The notes below the pieces were generated by a model. It did not search any database. It had not been told where the DNA came from and saw nothing but the letters and a program-made list of their open reading frames with translations. From Nonlabens ulvanivorans (GTDB lineage: Bacteria > Bacteroidota > Bacteroidia > Flavobacteriales > Flavobacteriaceae), in NCBI RefSeq assembly GCF_000755285.1, contig NZ_BBMK01000001.1, positions 868,001 to 932,000 of the forward strand: a stretch of 64,000 bases of DNA, written 5' to 3'. The position numbers were made by a program, and so were the translations under genes. Below, one piece after another: positions 30,006 through 41,811 of the stretch (within the stretch, counting starts at the first letter, position 1; every line of letters starts with the position of its first letter).

Positions 30006-32737
30006 CTACTGCTTTATTAGCTTAATTTGTTGGTTTCCTTCTGAAGTTGCTACATCAATAATATAGATTCCAGTGGTTAAGCTTTCAATTGAATATGACG
30101 ATAAGTTCTCTTTAAACTCCAATACTTGTTGTCCATTCATGTTGTATATGCTGATATGCTCTATTTCTTGAGATAGTCTAAAGGAGTTTTGAGCAGGATT
30201 AGGATATAATTTTACATCTGTTGTTAAGTTAGAGAAGTCTTCATTACTTAATGGATCTTGTAATTGTTGTGTAGAATAAACTCGATACTCACCAGGTTGT
30301 AAATTAATCATTGCAGTAGTATTAGTAATATTTACCGTTGTATTGCTGAAGTATTCATACCAAGTTCCTGTTTGACTAAAATTAGGATTAACATTTTGAG
30401 CTGTAATGCCATAATTAGCTACTACCACTGCGTCAAATACAGGTCCATTTAAGTTAATACGTTTTGTAACGCCAGATACATCTAGGTTGTTGTTTGTTGT
30501 GTTCCAAGTGTCTGGATATTTAGTTTTAAAACCTATCATGGTTGCTGTGACATCATATAAATCCATACGGTCTTGATCTGTATCATAATTAAGTGTCCAT
30601 GGTATCGGTTTGCGACCGGTACGACCGTTTTGGTCAATATCAATTTCATAGCCTAGCTCACCAAATTGCCAAAGCATTTTAGGACCAGGAATACTATATA
30701 AAATTGCTGCTATAGCCTCTTGCCTATCTAATGCTATTGGCAAACTACGTACGTTATGTGAAGAATTTGCAGCATTTCCAAAATTTAAATTTTATACATT
30801 AAACGTTGCTCATCATGACTTTCTGCATAAGCAACCAGATGCTGGTCATTCCATCCTCTTGCTAGATAGTAAGATCTAAAAACGTCATTGTTACTAGAGT
30901 ATCCCATAGAATTTTGATTAAACTCATCGGTCATTTTACCCCATAGCATAAAACCTGCATTTGCCAGAGCTGTTTCCTCAGAGTTATCACCTAAATGCTC
31001 AAGTATCATGTAGATGTCATTACTGTTTGCATTCCAAATGGTGTTCTTATAATCGTTAAGAATGTCCACTCTAGATTGATCATATGCACTCCATGCGCTA
31101 ATGTTACCTAGTGTGAAGTTTTGTGTAAATCCTTTAGAAAGATCAAATCTGAAACCATCTATACGATATTCATCGATCCAGTATTGCAATGTCTGTTTAA
31201 CATAGTCTCTTGTCCATTGACTCTCATGATTGAAATCATAACCAACATTAAAGTCATGTGTAGGAGAGGAGTTCAAATATGGATTGTTTGCAGCTGGTCT
31301 AAAGTTATTTTCATCCCACCAAAGTTGACACAATGGGCTTTGCGAAAAGGCATGATTATATACTACATCTATTACCACAGCAATTCCTCTAGAATGACAT
31401 AAATCTACTAACTCTTTAAATTTTTCTGGGGTACCGTATGCTTTATCTAATGCTCCATGAAACTTAGGATTATAACCCCCCCAACTATCCGTTCCTTCAA
31501 ATTCATTGACAGGCATTAATTGTAGCGTATTGATTCCTAATGTTTCTAAATAGTCAATACGATTAATGACTTCTTGAAAACTATCGTCTTCTGAAAAGTC
31601 TCGTACCAGAAGTTCGTAAATAACTAGATTCTCTTTATTTGGCTTCTGAAAATTATTAACCGTCCAATTATACGGTGTAGCTTGATATGTGTATAGCGAT
31701 ACATCACCTTCAGTTAATCCAGTTGGGTATGTCGGTAAATTTGGGAAATTTCCTGGTTTAATGAATTGATCACTACCTGGATCTAATATTAATCCAGAGA
31801 ATGGATCTGCGACCTTATGAGTATAATCAACAATATATTGATATTGAAATGTTTGACCTACTGTAAAATTTGAGCTAGGAACAGTTACCCAAAAATAGTC
31901 ACCATCCTTAAACATTTGAAAATTTGTGTCTAGATTCCAGTTCGTAAAATCACCTATTACAGCAGCATCCGTTTTTCCTGGAGCAGCGAGTAAAAAGGTT
32001 ACACTACCATCTGCATTTTCATTGACGCCATTTTTAAGTCCTGCAGGTCGTGGTTGTGATTGTGTAGCTGCAGGAACAAATACATTTACTGCATCTGTAA
32101 CCTGTTGTGCGCCATTGTCTGCTGTTAATTCGATAGTATGTCCACCTGCGGTATTTAATGTATAAGGAGATGTGATACTCATTGAGCTTGCAGCAGTGCC
32201 TATTGATGCATTATTTACCTTTAATTCTAAATTAGAATTTTGTGAAGCATCACCTGATATATTGATGGTTTGATTTAAGGTAAAAATGTCTCCGTTTGCA
32301 GGTGACGTTATTAATGCATTTAGGCCTGGTTGAAAAATAGGCAGAAAAATATCTGGACTTGTCTGGGCACTTGCTGCTGCGTTTCTTACAACTAGGCATA
32401 TTTCACTCACGACATCACCAGCTGCGACATTATAAAAGGACTCTATATCAGACCCAAGTGTTAACTGGTAGATATTTCCTCCTGTATTTACAAATTGAGG
32501 TGCGCCATTATTATCATTAAATGTGGGCACAATAATGTTTTGCCATCTATTTCCGTTAATCGTTACACCGGTGTAGGCATAAAGAGTACCTGTGGTATTT
32601 TCTAACGCCGTACCAGTAGAGTCAAATATTAATGTTACTTGATCTGTTTGGGTAGGTGTGGATGGGTTTGTGGTTACTTGCGCTTTCGCGAAAGCGAATC
32701 CTATAAACGCTAAAAGTATAAGTAAATTGTTTTTCAT
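30006..32737 (-). CDS. Secreted GH13 alpha-amylase with T9SS sorting domain (one frame break)
   Basis: The signal peptide ends AFAKAQ and is followed by Ig/E-set-like domains and a CBM48-type module (AVIGDFTNWNLDTNFQ). The GH13 barrel has region I DVVYNHAF, region II GFRFDLSKGF, region III ILEHLGDN and region IV AESHDEQ. The C-terminus is a type IX sorting domain (LYPNPAQNSFRL... LIKQ). The frame breaks near 30790; adding one A to an AAAA run joins MYK to NLNFGNAANSSHNV and the rest, giving about 910 residues. It is probably a cell-surface or secreted amylase that cuts starch for the SusCD system encoded just upstream. Confidence 0.92.
32681..32696. repeat. Dispersed palindrome, perfect copy in the amylase signal peptide
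   Basis: The exact core, in frame (minus strand) as AFAKA directly before the predicted cleavage site. Confidence 0.95.
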
Positions 32738-32754
32738 AGTAAAGTCTTTAATCT

Positions 32755-32783
32755 AAAAAAAGGGCTGTTGCCAGCCCTTTTTA
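32755..32783 (-). terminator. Rho-independent terminator between susE and amylase
   Basis: Stem AAAAGGGCTG/CAGCCCTTTT with a TTGC loop; on the minus strand it is followed by T7. It may cap the susCDE transcript and lower expression of the downstream amylase. Confidence 0.8.
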
Positions 32784-32802
32784 ATTATTATCAGTCCATT
32801 AA

Positions 32803-33918
32803 TTATTGAACAGGAATTAATATGTAACGACCATCTAAATCATTAAAGAAGATGTCATAAGCTCCTGGTGCTATAGGCACATTAGGACCATCTTGAGTTC
32901 CCTGACCTGAGAATTCAGTATCGCTTCCCCAGTTAGTTGCCCAATCATCGTTTGCTCTAAACTTTAATTCACCAGATATAAGAGTAACGTTTCTTAAGCT
33001 CCATTTGTGAGGATCAAAACTAGATTGATTCATCGCTGTACTAGCGCCCCATCCTGCAGGAGTACTATCACCTATAATACCTACCGTTGTGTAAGTTGCT
33101 GCAGTTGCTGCAGTACTGTTAGCTGTTATAGAGAAGCTAGATGCGCCTTCAGAAGAGTTTGTTACTCCATCCACGTCTACTACAAAGTCATAATAACCTG
33201 CCGCTGGTGCAGCAAATGAGTTAGGATCACTACCACCACCATCATTGACACCTACGGCACCATTGCGCTCACCGTATTGTGGCTGCCAGAATCCTGGAGT
33301 AGAAAGTAATTTAAATTCATCACCGTTGAAATAACCTGTATAGTAGTATACGTTTTCATTTGCTGGATCACGGAACAAAGCTGGGTTATTGTTATCATTA
33401 CTCCATCCTGCTTCAGTAGCAGCACCTACTAGGTACAGGTCTGAGAAAGGATATGCAGCAAATGGTGTGATAATAATATTTACTTCATTAGAAAGAATAG
33501 AGCTCACTGCAGGATCTGCGGTAGTTGCTACAACTCTTAATTTATAGTTGCCTGCAACAGTTGCCTCTCCACCTAATGCAATTGCAGCGGCGTTTAAAGT
33601 TTCATACGTAACAGCAACATTAGTGTTAGTACTTGCACCTAATATCTGAGAAGCGCTGTAATCTCCCATATCGGTGTCCATCTGTAGGGTGTAATCTATT
33701 TGTACAGGAACTTCAAGGCTTATTGCATTCCATGTAAAACGTTCTGCCAGATCATCTCCATTAAATTCGGTGACTTCAAAAGCTCCAGATCCTGGAGATA
33801 AAGTGATCTCTCCTGCTGCGTTAGTGTTTAAATTGAATTCTTCAGAATCATTGTCATCACAAGATGTGATAGCAGCAATTGCTAAAAACGATAGTATTAA
33901 TATTGAAAACTTTTTCAT
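32803..33918 (-). CDS. SusE/SusF-type outer-membrane starch-binding lipoprotein
   Basis: A protein of 371 residues with a lipoprotein signal ending AAITSC (lipid-modified Cys near residue 20). An N-terminal SusE domain (about residues 40-150, FTWNAISLEVPVQIDYTLQM) is followed by two starch-binding-like repeats (DLYLVGAATEAGWSN and TVGIIGDSTPAGWG), each with the W-rich loop usual for SusE/F. It holds glucan at the cell surface. It lies directly downstream of SusD and upstream of the T9SS amylase. Confidence 0.9.
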   Translation of the reverse strand: MKKFSILILSFLAIAAITSCDDNDSEEFNLNTNAAGEITLSPGSGAFEVTEFNGDDLAERFTWNAISLEVPVQIDYTLQMDTDMGDYSASQILGASTNTNVAVTYETLNAAAIALGGEATVAGNYKLRVVATTADPAVSSILSNEVNIIITPFAAYPFSDLYLVGAATEAGWSNDNNNPALFRDPANENVYYYTGYFNGDEFKLLSTPGFWQPQYGERNGAVGVNDGGGSDPNSFAAPAAGYYDFVVDVDGVTNSSEGASSFSITANSTAATAATYTTVGIIGDSTPAGWGASTAMNQSSFDPHKWSLRNVTLISGELKFRANDDWATNWGSDTEFSGQGTQDGPNVPIAPGAYDIFFNDLDGRYILIPVQ

Positions 33919-33936
33919 CGTATTGCTTATTTATAA

Positions 33937-35533
33937 TTAATATCCAGGATTCTGGATTAAGTTAGGATTTAAATTTACTTCTTGTGCTGGAATAGGTAAT
34001 AGATTACGGAATGGAGCAGTAGTCGTTCCAGATTGAACATTTCCTTTCCATGCCCAAACTTTACTCGTTGTGAATTTTCCAAAACGGATAAGATCTTGAC
34101 GTCTATGTGTTTCCCAGTGTAATTCTCTAGCTCTTTCATCTAGGATAAAGTCTAAATTTAGGTCGCTTGCGGTAATATTACCACTTGTATTTCCATATGC
34201 TCTTTCACGTAATTGATTAATGTAACCTTCGGCAACATTAAGATCTCCTGCTGCTGCACCTCTTATGGTAGCTTCAGCATACATTAGATAAGCATCAGAT
34301 AGACGAAATACTGGGAAATCGATATCAACAAAGTCACCTACGGTATCGCTACCAGCGTTACCATTAACATCAATGTTTTTAAATTTCTGAATAGCAAATC
34401 CATCTTTGAATCGTCCAACATCAGCAATTTCTAGGTTTTGATCCTGCGTAAAGAAAGTTTCACGTTGATCTGCACTATTTTCCATACCTGGGAACAGTTC
34501 TACAAATTCTTTAGTAGTACGTATTCCACCCCCCAACCACCATTGATACCGAATTCTGATGGGTTCATATCTCCACCTACTGGCGCATGAGTTAAGTAAG
34601 TAGTACCACCAAATGTTTGAGTATTTAAACCATCAAAATTTAAAGTCCAGATAAATTCACTTTGAGCACCGTTGCTGTCATTATCTGCATAAAAACTATA
34701 AGCGTATGGTACTGTTGGAATAGTATATCCACCGTTGATAACCTTATTGGTATAGATTAAGGCATCATCATTTCTTTCAGTTCCTGTATATACTTCAGCA
34801 TTTAAATACATCTTTGCTAATAACATTTGTAGGGCAGCTTGATCTGCTCTACCATACTCATTCATTCCTGCTGGAACAATTTGGTCTTCAATAGCTAATA
34901 ATTCTGTTTCAATCCAGTTGAATAAGTCAGTTCTATTAATTGCTTCTAGACCATTTGCCACATCAGTGTTTTCAGTACTAAAAGGCATCGTCCCAAAAAG
35001 GTCCATACCATGATAGTATGAGTAAGCTCTTAAAAAGCGAGCTTCATTTCTGTATTCTGCTACTTCTGCTCTAATATCACTAGGCACATCAAACTCGTTA
35101 AGTTTTGCATCTGACGATAGTCTTATGAACTCGTTACAAACGGATATTTGATAATTAATTCTAGAGAACATAGCGTTGATGAACTCATTTCCATCTGTCC
35201 ATACGTGACCATGAAGATCTTTGATAGTACCGTCATTCCATGCGATAATTGCTTCATCTGTCGTAAGCTCTTGCATGTTCCAGTACAGTCTTAGGTAATT
35301 AGAAAAACCACCATCGATTCCTGAAATATCTGCATTTCCATCACCACCTGATTGTCCGCCTAGCATTAAACCTGCATAAGCTTTTGCAATAAGGCCTCGA
35401 TATGCTGTCGGGTCTTTCAATAAATCAGCTTCTGTTAGAGAATCTCCATCTGGTTCTACGGTAAGTACATCATACAAGCTGTGAAAAGAAGCATACCTAA
35501 GAAAACCAAAATAATTGATTTATACATTTTCAT
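33937..35533 (-). CDS. SusD-like starch-binding outer-membrane lipoprotein (two frame breaks)
   Basis: The ATG at 35533 (or 35527) opens a lipoprotein signal MKMYKSIILVFLGMLLFTAC. One missing base near 35476 then leads into YDVLTVEPDGDSLTEADLL. The SusD N-terminal helices are clear (YRGLIAKAYAGLML). A second break at 34529-34534, where a C6 run should be C7, joins NGGWG to GIRTTKEFVELFPG. The RagB/SusD C-terminal domain then runs to the stop at 33937 (FRLSDAYLMYAEA, LPIPAQEVNLNPNLIQNPGY). SusD caps the SusC pore and binds glucan. It follows susC by 18 bases. Confidence 0.93.
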
Positions 35534-35551
35534 ATTATTGCTTTTTAAATT

Positions 35552-38433
35552 TTAAAAATTAAATCCTAGACCTAAGATGATACCTCTGTTTCTAGGGAAT
35601 AAATTGTTGTCTATTCCATTAAAAACTTCGGGATCTACACCGTCATAATCTGTGATTGTAAGTAAGTTAGTTCCTGTTATAGAGGCTCTTATGTCCACTT
35701 TGTCGCCAGGGAAGTTATATCCTAACGATACGTTATCTAATTTGATAAAATCTGCCTTTTGAACATAATAGTCAGAGAACACTTCTTGATCACTAAAACC
35801 TGTATTCAAAAAATCTGAAGGTGTATTTAGGTAAAGTGGGATTTGAGTATTAGTAGGGAAGATAGTTGCTAAGTTTGCTGCATTTGATGTAACGTTGTTA
35901 TAGTTATAACCACCTGCTGCACCTCTTAAAGTAGCACTTAAATCAAATCTCTTATACGAGAAGTTAGTCGTTAAACCAAAGTAAGCGTCGTGATTTGCTT
36001 TTTTATAACGCACTCTATCTGCATCGTTAATCACATTGTCACCATTAGTGTCTACAAAGACACCGTCAAGTGGTGCGCCATCCTGATCGTAAACCTGACG
36101 GAACACGTGGAATGTAGTAGGATCAGATCCTACGGCCCATTCTTGAATATTATTACCTACTCCACCAGAGATACCACCTACTTGCACAGGATCATCATTT
36201 GCACCAGCAAGATCAGTAATTTCAATTTCTTGGAATGTAATGTTTCCACCAATGTTCCAAGTCATATTTTCTGTCTCAAGAACTTTTACATTGATACTCG
36301 TTTCAATACCACGGCTCAACGTAGAACCTGCATTTTGAATGCTACCATTTTCTAATCCACCAGCCGGAAGTGGACCGAATAATAATAAATCAGATGTTTC
36401 TCTATAAAATCCATCAACGCTACCAGTTAAACGGTTATTAAAGAAGCCTAGATCAATACCAGCATTCCACTGGTCTGTTGTCTCCCAAACTAAATCTATA
36501 GATCCTTCAGGACGTATTGTTGTAACAAACTGATTACCGAATTGAACTGCAGCGGTTTGTTGACCTGGTGTAAATGTAGATAAATATGCAAATGGAGCAC
36601 TGATTTCTTGCTGTCCTGTCTGACCAAAACCACCACGTATTTTAAGTTGAGAAAGGAAACTGCTGTTTTTTACAAAGTCTGTATTTGTTAATTTGATAGC
36701 TCCACTGACTCCGTAGAAGTTTGCCCATCTATTGTCCTCAGAGAATCTTGAACTTCCGTTACGTGAATAACTACCTGAAAGAACTAGTAGGTCATTAATG
36801 TCAAAAGAGGCTCTACCGAAAAATGTTACAATTGAATTTTCATCTGGAGATGAAAGAAAGTCAACAAGAGATCCATTCTCTAATCCACGATCAAAAGATT
36901 GTCTGAAAAATGTTTGAACACTACTACCTAAAGTAAGGTCCATTTGTGTATTTAATTTTTCTAAATCTCTGGAATAATCAAAACGACCATCAAGAAGATT
37001 ATTTCTTCTTATACCACGACTAAAGTTTTTTGAAGCGACACGATCACCTGCACCAGAATTTGCATCTCGCAAAGAATAAGAGTCGAATTCATTATAATCA
37101 ATACCAGCATTACCTGTAAATTTAAGTCCTTTAACAGGTAACTTATATTCTGCATTCATGTTAAGTCTCGCCTGATAGTTATCTAATTGCGAGTCTAAAC
37201 TGTTTAAAAGCCCTAGAGGATTTCTAGGAGCATTAGGCTCAATACCTGTAGAGTTTGTATATTCAAAATATCCACCATAAAGGTCATTACCACTAAATAT
37301 GGGCTGTGTCGGGTCAAAAACCACTGCGCACCTACAGCACCAGTATCTGCATTTCTAATTTCTTCTTGAGCTAGTTGAGAAGTGAATGTCAGTTTTAATT
37401 TATTATCCAATAACTTCTGGATCACATTTAAACTTAAACTTGCTCGTTCATAACCCGAGCGCTGTAAAGTACCATGCTCATTATTATAACCTAGAGAAGC
37501 CCTTATTGAAGTGTTGTCATATCCTTTTTCAATAGTAAGGTTATGGATGGCACGAGTACCATTTTGATAAATAGCATCCTGCCAGTCAGTATTTGCGTCT
37601 CCCAATATAGAAGTGTCACGACCTTGGTCAGCTACCATTTGACGAAATTCGTCGCCTGTTAATACATCAATATAATTATCTACTTTTTCAACTGCAAATT
37701 GAACATCATATCTTACTTTAAGATCACTACTAAAGTTTGCCTTTTTTGTAGTTATTAAAACAACACCATTTGAAGCACGGTTACCATAAATAGCAGTTGC
37801 AGATGCATCTTTTAAAATGGTGATACTTTCAATATCATTAGGGTTGATAGAGTTTAAACTCGCATTACTTTGATCTAGTGGCACACCATCTACTACATAA
37901 AGAGCATCTTGACTACCAGATAAAGTAGAGCCAGGACGTACACGTATAACAGGTCCGTCTCCAGGACGTCCGCTAGCAGCAGTAACTTGCACACCAGCAG
38001 CTTTACCAGCGATTAATTGGCCAGGTGAAGTAATGGCACCTTTATTAAACTCTTCAGATTTGATAGTCTCTTGTGCACTAGTAACATTTTCTTGTTTAAT
38101 GCTACCGTAACCTATTAATACAATCGCGTCTAACTCAGACGGATTTTCTGCTAGTGCAACATCAAGTGTACTTTGTCCAGTATATACTACTTCTTGAGTA
38201 GTGTAACCTATGTAAGAAAAAATGATGACTGCACCATCTGGTACATTATTAAGAGTGTAATTCCCATCGAAATCTGTTGCGGTTCCATTTGAGGTTCCTT
38301 TAACAAGTACACTGGCGCTAGGGACAGGTAATCCAGTACTTGCATCTTTAATTGTTCCTGTAATAACACTCTGAGCAACAGCTAGCAAAGGTAGTATTAG
38401 AAACAGTAAAGCAGTTTTAAATTTTTGATTCAT
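35552..38433 (-). CDS. SusC-like TonB-dependent maltodextrin transporter (one frame break)
   Basis: The signal peptide ends LLAVAQ and is followed by a CarboxypepD_reg-like domain (ITGTIKDASTGLPVPSASVLVKG). The TonB box/plug region has the SusC signature with LYVVDGVP and SITILKDASATAIYG, then a beta-barrel ending RGIILGLGFNF. The frame breaks near 37322; one extra base joins GAQ to VVFDPTQPIFSG. The repaired length is about 960 residues. With SusD it imports maltodextrins across the outer membrane. It is divergent from the lacI gene, with possible operators between them. Confidence 0.94.
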
Positions 38434-38505
38434 TACTGAAATTAGTTTAAATTAATAGTTAATATCTTCTTCTCACACGCTCCAAAAATATGTAAACCTT
38501 ATGTT

Positions 38506-38547
38506 AAGAAACCGTTTTCGTAATGTAATTCTACGACGTTTTCGGTG
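38506..38547. promoter_or_regulatory. Candidate LacI-family operator pair between susC and lacI
   Basis: GAAACCGTTTTC is a near-palindrome (10 of 12 positions). A related CGACGTTTTCGG lies 24 bases further on, so CGTTTTCG occurs twice on the same face. LacI-family operators commonly have such a central CG. The position, between divergent susC and a LacI-type regulator, fits autoregulation and control of the locus. This is inference only. Confidence 0.4.
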
Positions 38548-38577
38548 TTTTGTAGTAATATTTTATATATTATATTA

Positions 38578-38593
38578 CGCTTTCGCGAAAGCG
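38578..38593. repeat. Dispersed palindrome, perfect intergenic copy upstream of lacI
   Basis: The exact core, extended to a perfect 22-bp palindrome (38575-38596) by TTA/TAA. It lies 32 bases before the lacI ATG. Confidence 0.95.
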
Positions 38594-38624
38594 TAACTCT
38601 TTATATTTAAATAATTTAGAACAG

Positions 38625-39644
38625 ATGGCTCAAAAGTTAACTCTTAAGAAAATTGCACAAGAATTAAAGGTCTCCATATCAACGGTTTCCAAGGCTCTGA
38701 GGGATTCTCACGAGATTAGCGTCGAAACACGTACCAAGATTCAAGAGTATGCAAAGCGGTATAATTTTAAGCCTAACAATATCGCCTTAAGCTTAAAAAA
38801 TCAAAAGACTAAAAAGATAGGTGTAATTATTCCAGAGATTGTCCATCACTTTTTTGCGACCGTCATTTCTGGTGTAGAACGTGTGGCAAATGAAAAAGGA
38901 TATCAGGTAATTATCTGCCTGTCTGGTGAAAGTTTTGATAAAGAAGTGGTCAACATGGACATGCTAGCAAATGGAAGTATTGATGGCTTTGTGATGAGTC
39001 TTTCTAAAGAGACCATGGAGCGACAGGACTTCCACCACTTAAGAGAGGTGACTAATCAAGGTATGCCTATTGTCATGTTTGATCGAGTTGCAGATGATAT
39101 CGCCTGTGATAAAATTATAATTGATGATGTTGAGGCCGCAAATAAAGCAACCGATTTTTTATTGCGTAAAAACCGTCGTAACCTAGGTCTGATCTCAACA
39201 CCGGATTATGTTAATGTCGGTAGGTTGCGTACTCAAGGTTTTAAAGAGGCGTTGATGAAAAGAGGTTATGAAATAGATGAAAGTGCTATTTTAAAAGTTG
39301 AAGACATTGAAAATTGTGGAGATAAGATCAAGGATTTTCTCGCGGCAGGGAACTATGATGGATTGCTTGCTGTAAATGAGCTGTTTGCGGTAACTGCTAG
39401 TAAAGCATTACAAGGAATGGGTAAAAAAGTACCTGATGATGTTGCGATTATTGCTTTTACGGATGGAATGCTGTCAAAATATGCCAGTCCAACACTGACA
39501 ACTATAGGACAAAAAGGGGAAGAAATGGGCGGATTAGCTGCTGCAAAGCTTATTCAAAAATTAGAATCTGATCATCAAGAAGATGAAACTTACGAAACCG
39601 TTATCGTAAAAACTTCATTAATTGAGAGAGAATCTACACCTTAA
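38625..39644 (+). CDS. LacI-family transcriptional regulator of the maltodextrin locus
   Basis: A protein of 339 residues. The N-terminal helix-turn-helix is TLKKIAQELKVSISTVSKAL, with the hinge helix PNNIALSLKNQ. The periplasmic-binding-protein-like effector domain follows (KIGVIIPEIVHHFFATVISG). It probably binds a maltodextrin or sugar phosphate and controls the divergent susC operon and the downstream transport and enzyme genes. Control by a LacI regulator here differs from the membrane SusR of Bacteroides and is the usual flavobacterial arrangement. Confidence 0.92.
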   Translation: MAQKLTLKKIAQELKVSISTVSKALRDSHEISVETRTKIQEYAKRYNFKPNNIALSLKNQKTKKIGVIIPEIVHHFFATVISGVERVANEKGYQVIICLSGESFDKEVVNMDMLANGSIDGFVMSLSKETMERQDFHHLREVTNQGMPIVMFDRVADDIACDKIIIDDVEAANKATDFLLRKNRRNLGLISTPDYVNVGRLRTQGFKEALMKRGYEIDESAILKVEDIENCGDKIKDFLAAGNYDGLLAVNELFAVTASKALQGMGKKVPDDVAIIAFTDGMLSKYASPTLTTIGQKGEEMGGLAAAKLIQKLESDHQEDETYETVIVKTSLIERESTP

Positions 39645-39766
39645 TTTTTTAACTTGCGACCGTCTAAAAATGTAAATGATTAGACAAACTGTCAAAACTT
39701 ATCTTCTTCACACACATTAAGTTTTGATAAGTCATAAGGCTTATCGTCATTATAAATTATAACGAT

Positions 39767-41155
39767 ATGCAAAAACCTAAGTTAGGTTTCTGGGATATTT
39801 GGAACATGAGTTTCGGATTTCTCGGTATACAATTTGGATTTGCCTTACAAGGTGGATTCATGTCTCGTATTTTTCAAACATTAGGAGCTGTAAAGGATGA
39901 AATTCCGCTATTATGGATTGCTGCACCCTTAACAGGATTGTTGGTTCAACCCATAATAGGTTTCTTAAGTGATAGAACTTGGTCTTCCAGATTTGGAAGA
40001 AGACGTCCGTATTTTTTAGTTGGAGCTGTTTTAAGTTCTATAGCTTTGTTTTTTGTCCCTTACTCGTCAGCATTATGGATGGCAGCTGGATTCTTATGGA
40101 TTCTTGATGCATCTATTAATATTTCAATGGAACCTTTTAGAGCACTGGTTGCTGATAAGTTACCAGATTCTCAACGTTCCTATGGTTTTGTGATGCAAGC
40201 TTTTATTATAGGAATAGGGACTTTTATAGCTAGTTCATTGCCAGCATTTGTTTCCATGCTTGGTGTGTCTGATCAGGCAGCAGCAGGAGTGATTCCGCAG
40301 TCTGTAAAAGTTGCATTCGCACTAGGAGCTCTGGTTTTTTTATTAACCATTTTATGGACTGTTTTCAAAACAAAGGAGTATTCTCCTGATGAGATGGCGC
40401 AATTTAATGGCGAGACTGAGGATGATACAGAAGGAATGATTTCAAGTATTTCTAAAACGTATTCTTTAATTCCTCCTACCATGCTCAAACTAGGAGTAGT
40501 TCAGTTTTTCTCTTGGTTTGCCTTTTTTACGATGTGGAGTCTTGCTACTCCAGCACTTACGGAGTCAGTTTTTCAAGCTCCAGCTCCAGTAGCTTCATTA
40601 TTTGATATGACTAACCCTACACAACTTGCAGATTTTGATGTTCAAAATACGGCTTACCAAAAAGCCGCAAATAGCGTAGGTGTGTACATGGGACTTTATG
40701 GTATTTCTTCCATGATTTTCGCTCTGTTATTAACCGTTTATACATCTAGAAAAAGGATTAATAGAAAATATTTGCACATGGCTTGCCTTATTGCTGGTGG
40801 GCTAGGATTTTTAATGATGAATTATATAACTAACCCAACAATGCTTATCGTGTCATTTTCATTGATAGGGATTTCATGGGGGGGAAGTATTTTATCCATG
40901 CCATATGCCATGCTTTCGAGCAGTGTGAATCCCAAACAAATGGGACTTATGATGGGAATCTTCAATATGTTCATTGTAATTCCGCAGATTATTGCCGCAT
41001 TAGGAGGAATAAATTGGACTTCTAGTTTATTAGGTGAAGGAGCGATTCATGCAATGACTGTTGCAGGAATAGCGCTAGTACTAGCAGGATTAAGTAATTT
41101 TTTAATCACAGATAAGAATGCAATCACTTATCAAATGAAAGAAACAAATGAATAA
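39767..41155 (+). CDS. MFS sugar transporter (maltose/maltodextrin type)
   Basis: A protein of 462 residues with about 12 hydrophobic segments. It has the loop motif [22 protein letters not shown] (residues 65-86), typical of the GPH/SLC45-like MFS sugar carriers, and the N-terminal [21 protein letters not shown]. It is placed between lacI and the beta-phosphoglucomutase gene, whose start it overlaps by 8 bases (ATGAATAA). Its likely role is import of maltose across the inner membrane for the GH65 phosphorylase. A seven-G run lies at 40878-40884. Confidence 0.9.
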   Translation: MQKPKLGFWDIWNMSFGFLGIQFGFALQGGFMSRIFQTLGAVKDEIPLLWIAAPLTGLLVQPIIGFLSDRTWSSRFGRRRPYFLVGAVLSSIALFFVPYSSALWMAAGFLWILDASINISMEPFRALVADKLPDSQRSYGFVMQAFIIGIGTFIASSLPAFVSMLGVSDQAAAGVIPQSVKVAFALGALVFLLTILWTVFKTKEYSPDEMAQFNGETEDDTEGMISSISKTYSLIPPTMLKLGVVQFFSWFAFFTMWSLATPALTESVFQAPAPVASLFDMTNPTQLADFDVQNTAYQKAANSVGVYMGLYGISSMIFALLLTVYTSRKRINRKYLHMACLIAGGLGFLMMNYITNPTMLIVSFSLIGISWGGSILSMPYAMLSSSVNPKQMGLMMGIFNMFIVIPQIIAALGGINWTSSLLGEGAIHAMTVAGIALVLAGLSNFLITDKNAITYQMKETNE

Positions 41156-41811
41156 AAAAGCGTTCATATTTGACCTTGACGGCGTTATTGTTGATACTGC
41201 AAAATTTCACTTTATTGCATGGCAACGGTTAGCTGCATCCTTAGGAATTAACTTTACTCATGAAGAGAACGAGCAACTTAAAGGAGTCTCTCGAGTAAAC
41301 TCATTGAAGAAAATACTTGAATGGGGGAAATAAGACAATTACTGCTGAAGTTTTTCAGGAGAAAATGGACCAAAAGAATGAAGAATATCTAGATCTAATC
41401 AAAACATTAGATACATCAGATATCATGCCTGGAGTCCACGACTTTCTTCTAGAGTTAAAGGATAAAAATCAGCCTATCGCATTAGGAAGTGCTAGTAAAA
41501 ACGCGAGGCCCATTTTAGAAAAACTAGGAATCAAAAGCTTGTTTGATGTTATTGTAGATGGCACTAATGTTACTAAAGCAAAACCAGATCCAGAGGTTTT
41601 TCTCAGTGCTTGTAGTCAGCTGGGATACCATGCACATGATAGTATCGTATTTGAAGATAGCGTTGCTGGTGTACAGGCTGCAAATACTGCAGGCATGATG
41701 TCCATTGGATTAGGAGAAAAAGACATATTACACGAGGCAGATGAAGTTTTCAATCACTTCACAGACATGCCAGAAGATTATATAAACACACTATTGAATA
41801 AGAATAAGTAA
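41148..41811 (+). CDS. pgmB: Beta-phosphoglucomutase (one frame break)
   Basis: A HAD-superfamily protein of about 221 residues, with the nucleophile motif [14 protein letters not shown] at residues 8-21 and the cap motif [10 protein letters not shown], then [11 protein letters not shown] and [11 protein letters not shown]. It turns beta-glucose-1-phosphate into glucose-6-phosphate. The frame stops after LEWGK at about 41333. Removing one G from the G5 run at 41323-41327 gives [13 protein letters not shown] and the rest. The start overlaps the MFS stop, and the stop overlaps the GH65 ATG, so translation is coupled. Confidence 0.93.

Noticed and set aside
34500-35477. SusD as a pseudogene
   Set aside because: Both breaks need only one base, one of them in a C6 run that fits the G7/C7 pattern of other Trp-Gly-Gly sites; both reading frames are fully conserved.
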